The notes under the pieces are model-generated. The model did not search any database, was not told the origin of the DNA, and was given only the letters and a program-made list of their open reading frames with translations. Made by a program: the position numbers and the translations under genes. Shown here one piece after another: positions 1-5,809 of a stretch of 14,767 nt of DNA. Each line of letters opens with the position of its first letter. The first letter of the stretch is position 1. Where the stretch lies: assembly GCA_021106995.1 (NCBI GenBank), contig JAIOTG010000055.1, positions 1 to 14,767 of the forward strand. The letters are read 5' to 3'. The DNA is from a bacterium. Lineage in GTDB: Bacteria > Patescibacteriota > Patescibacteriia > Patescibacteriales > JAGXOH01.

Positions 1-641
1 GTCTGAAATTCGTAAGAATATTTTGAAAAAGAACCACCAGAAGAAATGGTTACATATGTTTTAGAGCCCATTCCTAATCGATTAAAAACCTGAATATAAA
101 CATCTTTCATTTTTTCATAAAAAATATCATGCTCTTTTTTATTTCTAGAAAAAGAATATAGGTCCTTCATAAAAAATTCTCTTCCCCGCATTAAACCAGC
201 TTTAGCACGAGCTTCGTTTCTAAATTTAACTTGAATCTGATAAGCATAAAATGGCAAATCTTTATACGAAGAAATATAATTTTTCACAATCCGCGCAATC
301 GCTTCTTCATGAGTAAAACCAAGCCCTAATTCTGTTCCATTTTTCAACTTCGTTTTAAACCAATTGTCAACCACTTCATCATTCCAACGATTGGTTTTTT
401 CCCAAATTTTCTTGTCCTGCAAAACGGTCATAAAAATTTCCTTTCCACCGACATTATTCATCTCATCACGAACAATATTTGAAATATTATTTAAAACTCG
501 CAAGCCTAACGGCAAATAAGAGTATACGCCTGCCATTTCCTTAAACACAAACCCTGCCTGAAGCAGTAATTGAGCGTTTTTTGAAACCTCGTCTTTAGGA
601 ATTTCCTCGATAGTTTTTGTAAAAAGCTTTGATTGACGCAT
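1..641 (-). CDS. proS: Prolyl-tRNA synthetase, N-terminal part (cut by window edge)
   Basis: Class II aminoacyl-tRNA synthetase that charges tRNA-Pro with proline in the cytoplasm. The first 213 residues are present and the C-terminal part, with motif 3 and the anticodon-binding domain, lies beyond the left edge. The ATG at 641-639 opens MRQSKLFTKT. Visible landmarks are the motif 1 region (GVYSYLPLGLRVL, about residues 38-50), the substrate loop FTHEEAIARI (109-118), and motif 2 running from FRNEARAKAG (140-149) into LMRGREFFMKDLYSF (150-164), which is diagnostic of bacterial-type ProRS. A stretch matching the family's S-GG-x-EF region lies near residues 200-212. Whether the editing (INS) domain is present cannot be judged because the relevant part is cut off. 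No Shine-Dalgarno is visible. A strong promoter lies about 95 bases upstream, so the gene is probably transcribed independently of secDF. Confidence 0.95.
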   Translation of the reverse strand, partial: MRQSKLFTKTIEEIPKDEVSKNAQLLLQAGFVFKEMAGVYSYLPLGLRVLNNISNIVRDEMNNVGGKEIFMTVLQDKKIWEKTNRWNDEVVDNWFKTKLKNGTELGLGFTHEEAIARIVKNYISSYKDLPFYAYQIQVKFRNEARAKAGLMRGREFFMKDLYSFSRNKKEHDIFYEKMKDVYIQVFNRLGMGSKTYVTISSGGSFSKYSYEFQ

Positions 642-734
642 AATAAAATAAAATTATTTTTAAAAAAATATAGGTGTTCAAAAAATTTGTACAATTAGCG
701 AAATATCTTTCTTATAAAAACAAACTTAATTAAT

Positions 735-763
735 ATTCTAACTAAAAAAAACAATAATGTCAA
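735..763 (-). promoter_or_regulatory. Sigma-70-type promoter for proS
   Basis: On the minus strand a perfect -35 box TTGACA (763-758) is followed by exactly 17 bases and a -10 box TAGAAT (740-735), one mismatch from consensus. The predicted start near 728 gives a leader of about 85 bases before the proS ATG; no riboswitch or T-box fold was recognised in it. A second, weaker candidate lies within that leader: TTGTAC (694-689), 16 bases, TATATT (672-667). The -35 box directly abuts the T-tract of the secF terminator, as expected for a fresh transcription start after termination. Confidence 0.7.
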
Positions 764-770
764 AAAACTA

Positions 771-799
771 AAAGCCTAATTAAAAATAAATTAGGCTTT
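771..799 (-). terminator. Intrinsic terminator after secF
   Basis: A perfect 11-bp inverted repeat (AAAGCCTAATT at 771-781, AATTAGGCTTT at 789-799) has a 7-base loop. It lies 22 bases past the secF stop. Read on the minus strand, the stem is followed by TTTTAGTTTTTT-like T-rich sequence, the classic Rho-independent arrangement. The plus-strand side lacks a comparable T-run, so it acts on the secDF transcript. Confidence 0.78.
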
Positions 800-821
800 C
801 ATCATAATTTGTTTACAATAT

Positions 822-1724
822 TTATAAACTATTTTTTTTCTCCCATAAAACCAATAAAGGAGAGGCTAGGAATATTGAACTATAAGTACCAATGAACACT
901 CCTATTAATAAAGCTAAGGCAAAGGCTTGAACAGAAGCTCCGCCCCAAACAACTATAGTAAACAAAATTAACATAGTCGTTAAAGAAGTGTTTATTGAAC
1001 GAATAATAGTTTGATTAACACTAGTATTAATAGTTCCAGCGAAATCTTCTTCACTTTTAGGTAAATTTTCTCTTATCCTGTCAAATACAACAATCGTATC
1101 ATTAACACTATAACCAAGAACAGTTAATATGGCGGCTATAAAAGCAGAGTCTACTTCCATTCCATAAAAATGACCCAAAAATGAAAATACACCTAAAACG
1201 ATTAAACAATCGTGAACTAAAGTTATAACAGCGGTAATTCCATATTTCCAAGAAGCAATCGGTTGAGCAACCTTTCTAAAAGTCCAAGCAATATAGGCAA
1301 TAATAGCAAGAATGACCAAGATCACCGCGTAAAAAGATTTTCTTTTTAAAGTTTGACCGATAGAGGGGCCAACTGAATCGAAGCTTAACTCTTCAATTTC
1401 GCCATATGTTTTCTGATCTATACTGTTTAATTTATTCAAAATTTCATGATGAGTTTCTTCATCAGTTTCTTCAAACCTTAATATCATATCTCTCTCTCCT
1501 GAGGGTTGAACCTCTAAACTATCCAAATCTAATGGTCCCAAAGCTTCTTTTACTTGAGTGACACTTGGACTTTGGATGGCATATTCTATATTAAGAGAGC
1601 TTCCTCCTACAAAATCAATACCAAAATCAAGTCCCCACATCATTAAATAAACTACAGATAATCCAGATAAAATTATTGAAATAGTAAACCAAATTTTTCT
1701 TTTAGGAATAATGTTTAAAGTCAT
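822..1724 (-). CDS. secF: Protein translocase subunit SecF
   Basis: Membrane subunit that works with SecD and SecYEG, using proton flow to pull proteins out of the translocon on the outer face of the membrane. At 300 residues it has the normal family size. Landmarks are TM1 (about 10-30), GLDFGIDFVGGS (31-42), SVGPSIG (117-123), then five C-terminal membrane helices with VLGYSVNDTIVVFDRIREN (about 202-220). R242 in the IIRSINTSLTT stretch aligns with the conserved Arg of the SecDF proton path (E. coli SecF R247). The stop is TAA. It starts 8 bases after the secD stop, so the two are surely co-transcribed and perhaps translationally coupled. No Shine-Dalgarno is visible before the ATG. An intrinsic terminator follows. 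Confidence 0.96.
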   Translation of the reverse strand: MTLNIIPKRKIWFTISIILSGLSVVYLMMWGLDFGIDFVGGSSLNIEYAIQSPSVTQVKEALGPLDLDSLEVQPSGERDMILRFEETDEETHHEILNKLNSIDQKTYGEIEELSFDSVGPSIGQTLKRKSFYAVILVILAIIAYIAWTFRKVAQPIASWKYGITAVITLVHDCLIVLGVFSFLGHFYGMEVDSAFIAAILTVLGYSVNDTIVVFDRIRENLPKSEEDFAGTINTSVNQTIIRSINTSLTTMLILFTIVVWGGASVQAFALALLIGVFIGTYSSIFLASPLLVLWEKKNSL

Positions 1725-1732
1725 ATGTTTTA

Positions 1733-3778
1733 TTATTTTATACCGATTATTTTTTTATTTATCCATTTTTTAGGAAAAAGCAACATTAAATTTCTAGTTA
1801 TAACCATAGCTGAGAAAAGTGAAACCAAAATACCAATAGCCAACGTTATAGCAAAACCCCTTATTAAAGTAGTGGTAAATTCAACTAATATAAAACAGGT
1901 TATAAGGGTGGAAAAATTACCATCCCTAATTGAAGGCCATGCTCTTTTAAAACTATCATTTATAGCACTGCTCATTTCTTTTCCTTTTTTTATTTCTTCT
2001 TTTAATCTTTCAAATATTAAAACGTTAGCATCAACAGCCATACCAATTGATAATATAAATCCAGCTAATCCAGCTAACGTAAGAGTTATTGAAAGTATTT
2101 TAAAAACTGCTAAAACTAATACGCCATAAATACTTAAAGAAATCACAGCTAACGCACCTAAATAACGGTAAGTAATAATCATAAACAAAACTATTAAAAT
2201 CAATCCTATAATTCCAGCCTTTAAACTGCTTTTAACAGAACTAAGCCCCAAAGAAGGTCCTACCGTTTTTTGGCTTACTAATTTTATGGGGACGGGTAAA
2301 GCTCCTTGATTTAGCCTCTCTGTCATTTCTTTAGCTTCTTGTATTGAAAAACTACCGGTAATCACAGCCTGACCTCCTGTTATTTTTTCATTAACAGTAG
2401 GGGCACTTACTAATTCTCCATCTAAAAATATAGCCACTCTTTTACCAATATTTCTTTCTGTAATTTCCCCAAACAACCCAGCTCCCTCGTTATCAAATTG
2501 AAGACCCACTTGAGCAGATCCAGTTCTTCCCCAGCTAATTTGAGAGCTTTCTAGATATTTACCGGTCAACTCAGTATTTTTCCATTCCATCTGGGGATCA
2601 ACATAATCGGCTTCAAGTTTCTTGTTAATTACAATATCAGAAATTTTATATTCTATTATTTCCCTCTCGTTTTTTTTATAAATAAGGTGATAACCAAACT
2701 TAGTCTCTACAATATAGGAAATAGTTCCCACTTCCTGGTTATCAAAAACAGTATCAGAGAAAGGCTTAACCATGTCTTCGCGACTAAACCAACTTAAGTC
2801 CCCGCCAGTTTGGCCAGCTCCTGGTTCGTCAGAATATTCTCTAACCAAATCATCAAAATTATTAATGGTTGCTTTGTTTTTTATTTCCTGAATTTTAGCG
2901 CGAGCATCCTCTTTACTTAAATCACTTTCACAACCCTCGCTCTCATTATGACAAATCAATAAATGACTAGCCTCAACTTCTTCATAAGGATCATTAGTAA
3001 ATTCGTTTATTTTAGTCCTCTTATCTAAAAGTTTCATTATTAAATAAGACTCATTAGTTTTAATTAAGTCTCCGTAAACACTTCCTTTTTCTAAATTTTT
3101 AAGATAATCAGTAATCATAGCATCATCAATCCATTCTTCTCCTCCGTCTGTTTTCTGATCATATTCCTCTTCTAAAACACTAAAATCGCCGCCTGATAAA
3201 ACTTTTCCCAAAACTTCTTCGGCTGTTTTTTCAGCTTCTTGATTATATTTATCTAAATCTTCTTTTTCCTGAGAAGATAACTCTGCCCTCATTTCTCCCT
3301 CTTCTTTAAACTCTAATAAAGGGGTTTTTCCAATCATCTCAATAGCCTTATTAACATCCTTAATTCCAGCCAAATCAGCAACAATACGGTAGCCACCTTC
3401 GCTAGTCCTAACTTTTCTAATTTCTGGCTCACTCACTCCAAAAACATTTACCCTTCTCTCAATTACATCTCTGACACCCTCTACGGCCGAATCTTCTTTT
3501 CCAGCAGGAACTTGACTAACATCAGCCTCATAGACTAAATGAGTACCTCCTTGTAAATCTAAACCTAAGCTAAAATTCGCTTCCCCGATTTTAGGAAGTT
3601 GAACTACATCATTAGTTTTCTGAGACAACCAATCAGTTCCCTTGTTATAATAGTTACCCCCATTAATTAAAAGACCTCCGATAGTTAAAAAAATTATTAA
3701 AACAAAAACCTGCCAAACTCTTCCTCTAGCAGTGTCGGGTTTAATAATTTTCTCAATAATATTCTTCTCTTCTGACAT
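1733..3778 (-). CDS. secD: SecD with inserted PpiC/parvulin prolyl isomerase region
   Basis: Partner of SecF in the Sec translocon. At 681 residues it is clearly longer than a compact SecD because of an insert. The order is: TM1 (about 21-40); SecD N-terminal signature LGLDLQGGTHLVYEADV (71-87); P1 base with VFGVSEPEI (112-120) and TPLLEF (152-157); insert (about 160-400); then P1 continues at VGLQFDNEGAGLFGEIT (424-440) and FLDGELVSAP (451-460); VGPSLG (506-511); five helices (about 520-670) with GMAVDANVLIFERLKEE (579-595). D583 matches the proton-path Asp (E. coli D519). The insert holds a parvulin domain (about 264-371) with SHLLI, GGDLSWFSREDMVKPF and FGYHLIYK; the Pin1-type residues H272, D327, M336, F340 and H364 all appear present. 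A second parvulin-like stretch (about 178-256) lacks the leading SHIL strand and the final His. The insert should face outside the membrane and may help exported proteins fold as they emerge. The insert's role is inferred; SecD identity is certain. Confidence 0.96.
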   Translation of the reverse strand: MSEEKNIIEKIIKPDTARGRVWQVFVLIIFLTIGGLLINGGNYYNKGTDWLSQKTNDVVQLPKIGEANFSLGLDLQGGTHLVYEADVSQVPAGKEDSAVEGVRDVIERRVNVFGVSEPEIRKVRTSEGGYRIVADLAGIKDVNKAIEMIGKTPLLEFKEEGEMRAELSSQEKEDLDKYNQEAEKTAEEVLGKVLSGGDFSVLEEEYDQKTDGGEEWIDDAMITDYLKNLEKGSVYGDLIKTNESYLIMKLLDKRTKINEFTNDPYEEVEASHLLICHNESEGCESDLSKEDARAKIQEIKNKATINNFDDLVREYSDEPGAGQTGGDLSWFSREDMVKPFSDTVFDNQEVGTISYIVETKFGYHLIYKKNEREIIEYKISDIVINKKLEADYVDPQMEWKNTELTGKYLESSQISWGRTGSAQVGLQFDNEGAGLFGEITERNIGKRVAIFLDGELVSAPTVNEKITGGQAVITGSFSIQEAKEMTERLNQGALPVPIKLVSQKTVGPSLGLSSVKSSLKAGIIGLILIVLFMIITYRYLGALAVISLSIYGVLVLAVFKILSITLTLAGLAGFILSIGMAVDANVLIFERLKEEIKKGKEMSSAINDSFKRAWPSIRDGNFSTLITCFILVEFTTTLIRGFAITLAIGILVSLFSAMVITRNLMLLFPKKWINKKIIGIK

Positions 3779-3833
3779 AAAAAAATTTAAATTCTTAAAT
3801 TAGCTTTCTTTTTTAATTTTTATATTAAAGATT

Positions 3834-3862
3834 AATTTATCATAAACAAAAACAAAATGCAA
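3834..3862 (-). promoter_or_regulatory. Candidate promoter for secD-secF
   Basis: Minus strand: -35 TTGCAT (3862-3857), a 17-base spacer ending in TGA, and -10 TAAATT (3839-3834). The TG one base before the -10 gives an extended -10 element. It lies between the tRNA-Ser 3' end and the secD ATG, predicting a leader of about 50 bases. The boxes are imperfect in a very AT-rich gap, so the call is moderate. Confidence 0.45.
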
Positions 3863-3877
3863 GATTTCTAATAACAT

Positions 3878-3966
3878 TGGCGGAGAGTGCGGGATTTGAA
3901 CCCGCGTGGGCTTTAAAACCCGCTTGCTTTCCAAGCAAGTGCCATAGGCCACTAGGCGAACTCTCC
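3878..3966 (-). tRNA. tRNA-Ser(GGA): tRNA-Ser (anticodon GGA)
   Basis: This is an 89-base class II tRNA with an encoded CCA end. The 7-bp acceptor stem GGAGAGT/ACTCTCC pairs 3966-3960 with 3888-3882. The discriminator base is G, as usual for serine, followed by CCA (3880-3878). The D-stem is GCC/GGC. The anticodon stem CTTGC/GCAAG encloses loop TTGGAAA with anticodon GGA at 3932-3930, which reads UCU and UCC. A long variable arm with a GGG/CCC stem, typical of tRNA-Ser, precedes the T-stem GCGGG/CCCGC with loop TTCAAAT. It lies 48 bases after gatA on the same strand; no convincing promoter of its own was found, so it may be processed from the upstream transcript. Confidence 0.97.
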
Positions 3967-3970
3967 AAAT

Positions 3971-4006
3971 AAAAATCAAAAGTTAAGAATTAAATTTTTG
4001 ATTTTT
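3971..4006 (-). terminator. Weak AT-rich hairpin after gatA
   Basis: An 11-bp inverted repeat (AAAAATCAAAA at 3971-3981, TTTTGATTTTT at 3996-4006) with a 14-base loop lies between the gatA stop and tRNA-Ser. On the minus strand it is followed by a few T's (ATTT). With only one G:C pair it would be a poor terminator and may be leaky or a by-product of base composition. Confidence 0.25.
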
Positions 4007-4014
4007 TTAAAATA

Positions 4015-5460
4015 TTAAATATTAGGCCTTTTAATATGCCAATCCGTTATATTTTGAAAAATATTTCCTATATTAAACAAGATTTTTTCATTCAACCTAC
4101 TTCCTATTATCTGCATTCCTACCGGCAAACCATCTATCTCTCCACAAGGAATTGATATAGCTGGAAGACCTGCTAAAGATGGACCACTAACAAGTATATC
4201 TTCTAAATACATTAAAATAGGATCATCCGCTTGTTCTCCTATTTTAAAAGCCGTATGAGGAGAGGTTGGAGTTATCAGACAATCAACTTTTTCCAATTCA
4301 AAATCAAGTTCTTCTTTAATCTTAGTCCTCACTTTTTGAGCTTGCAAATAATAAGCATCTCTATATCCAGCGCTCAAAGTATAGGTTCCAAGCATTATTC
4401 TTCTTTTAACTTCCTCGCCAAAACCCTTACCCCGAGAAGCTAAATAAACATTTTCCAAATCATCCCCTTCTCCTTGTCGAACTCCATACCTAATTCCGTC
4501 AAAACGAGCCAAGTTAGAACTAATTTCTGATGGAGTTATTATATAATAAGTCGGAACTGTATATTTAGTGTGAGGGAGGCTAATCTCTACAACTTTTGCT
4601 CCCTTTTTTTCCAATTCACCTATCGCCTTCTTTACCAAATCAATTACTTTCTTATCAACTTTCTCATCAAAATACTCACTTGGAATTCCAATTTTAAAAT
4701 CTTTTATATTATTTTTAGTTTTCTCTTCATTTTTAAATTCCACTGTAGTTGCGTCATTTTCATCTTTTCCCATTATAACTCCCATAACTATTTCAGCATC
4801 TTCCACTGTCTTAGTAATAGGCCCGGGAACATCAGTAGAAGAAGTCATAGAAATTAAACCAAACCTTGAAGCAAGGCCATAACTAGGCTTTAGGCCAACA
4901 ACACCACAAAAACCAGCTGGACATCTGATCGATCCGCCAGTATCTGTACCTAGAGAAAAAATACACATATCAGCGGCTACGGCTGCAGCCGAACCACCAG
5001 AAGAACCTCCCGGAACTCTTTCTAAATCCCAAGGATTATGAGTTGGTCTATGACAACTATTTTCAGTAGAGGCTCCATGAGCAAATTCATCTAAATTAGA
5101 CTTAGCTAAAAGCACAGCCCCCTCATTTTTTAATTTCTTTATTATAGTAGCGTCATAAGGAGCTATATAATTTTCCAAAAACTTAGAAGCAGCGGTTGTC
5201 TTTACACCTTTTGTTAATATATTATCTTTGGCAATATAAGGAATACCTAATAAATCACTTTTTTCTCCTTTTTTTATTTTCTCATCAGCCTTTTTAGCTT
5301 CCTCTAGAGCCTCCTTTTCACAAATTGTGATACAAGCCTTAACTTTATCATCAATTTTTTTAATTCTATCTAAGCAAATTTTAGTTAAATCAAAAGATGA
5401 AATTTCTCCTTTATCCAATTTTTGTCTTGCCTCTTTAATTGTTAGTTTATTTAATTCCAT
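4015..5460 (-). CDS. gatA: Asp-tRNA(Asn)/Glu-tRNA(Gln) amidotransferase subunit A
   Basis: Amidase subunit of GatCAB. It hydrolyses glutamine and passes the ammonia to GatB, which amidates mischarged Glu-tRNA(Gln) or Asp-tRNA(Asn). At 481 residues it has the usual size. The Ser-cisSer-Lys amidase triad is readable: K78 in IPYIAKDN, S153 in VPGGSSGGSAAA, and nucleophile S177 in GTDTGGSIRCPA, within one residue of the numbering in the well-studied S. aureus enzyme. The C-terminal signature SGPSLAGLPAISIPCG (425-440) followed by LPVGMQIIG is also present. The gene follows gatC by 28 bases; gatB is not in the window. The start ATG at 5460 gives the canonical N-terminus (LTIKEARQKL) but has no Shine-Dalgarno. 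The stop is TAA. Confidence 0.97.
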   Translation of the reverse strand: MELNKLTIKEARQKLDKGEISSFDLTKICLDRIKKIDDKVKACITICEKEALEEAKKADEKIKKGEKSDLLGIPYIAKDNILTKGVKTTAASKFLENYIAPYDATIIKKLKNEGAVLLAKSNLDEFAHGASTENSCHRPTHNPWDLERVPGGSSGGSAAAVAADMCIFSLGTDTGGSIRCPAGFCGVVGLKPSYGLASRFGLISMTSSTDVPGPITKTVEDAEIVMGVIMGKDENDATTVEFKNEEKTKNNIKDFKIGIPSEYFDEKVDKKVIDLVKKAIGELEKKGAKVVEISLPHTKYTVPTYYIITPSEISSNLARFDGIRYGVRQGEGDDLENVYLASRGKGFGEEVKRRIMLGTYTLSAGYRDAYYLQAQKVRTKIKEELDFELEKVDCLITPTSPHTAFKIGEQADDPILMYLEDILVSGPSLAGLPAISIPCGEIDGLPVGMQIIGSRLNEKILFNIGNIFQNITDWHIKRPNI

Positions 5461-5488
5461 AAAATTTACATTTTAAAAATCTTATAAT

Positions 5489-5782
5489 CTACTCTAACAC
5501 TCTCTTAACTTTTACTTCTCTTCCGTCGAGCTCTGGAGCTTGATTTAACGCTAAGTCAATCTCTTTATTATCCCAATCTCTAACAACATCTTCTTCTAAA
5601 ACATTCTCAAGTCCAGTTACTTGAGCCGTAGGAATCGTATCACTAACATCCACCTCTTTCAACTGATCAATATAACCCAAAACATCAGAAAGTTGATTTC
5701 CATATTTTTCCAGCTCTTTATCAGTTAATTCCAATTTTGATAAACTAGCTATATGTTTTATTTGTTTTTTATCTAACTTCAT
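5489..5782 (-). CDS. gatC: Asp-tRNA(Asn)/Glu-tRNA(Gln) amidotransferase subunit C
   Basis: Small subunit that wraps around and stabilises the GatA-GatB interface. At 97 residues it is the typical length. It opens with the GatC pattern KQIKHIASLSKLEL (6-19), followed by a helix with LSDVLGYIDQLKEVDVS (31-47), a PTAQVTGLENVLEEDVV stretch (51-67) and the conserved C-terminal ALNQAPELDGREVKVKRVLE (78-97). It is located 27 bases after ligA and 28 bases before gatA, suggesting a ligA-gatC-gatA transcript. No Shine-Dalgarno precedes the ATG; instead an AT-only inverted repeat overlaps the start codon. The stop is TAG. Confidence 0.96.
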   Translation of the reverse strand: MKLDKKQIKHIASLSKLELTDKELEKYGNQLSDVLGYIDQLKEVDVSDTIPTAQVTGLENVLEEDVVRDWDNKEIDLALNQAPELDGREVKVKRVLE

Positions 5783-5803
5783 ATTTATAATTATTATAAA
5801 TAT
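5781..5803. repeat. Perfect AT-only inverted repeat over the gatC start
   Basis: ATATTTATAA (5781-5790), spacer TTA, TTATAAATAT (5794-5803): ten perfect base pairs with no G or C. It covers two bases of the gatC start codon and the place where a Shine-Dalgarno would be. The fold would be weak, and chance is plausible at this base composition. Confidence 0.5.
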
Positions 5804-5809
5804 ATAAAA

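Noticed and set aside
642..734. T-box or riboswitch in the proS leader
   Set aside because: The leader is about 85 bases of AT-rich sequence with no T-box motif, no specifier-loop fold and no downstream terminator hairpin.
1725..2129. 134-codon open frame on the plus strand opposite secD
   Set aside because: Lies wholly antisense to the conserved SecD C-terminal helices; its hydrophobic content mirrors the membrane codons. No promoter or family match.
4231..4857. Two plus-strand open frames opposite gatA
   Set aside because: Shadows of the conserved gatA reading frame in AT-rich DNA, with no recognisable domain or start signal.
3878..5782. Functional link between gatCA and the adjacent tRNA-Ser
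   Set aside because: GatCAB acts on Glu-tRNA(Gln) and Asp-tRNA(Asn), not serine tRNAs; the adjacency looks incidental.
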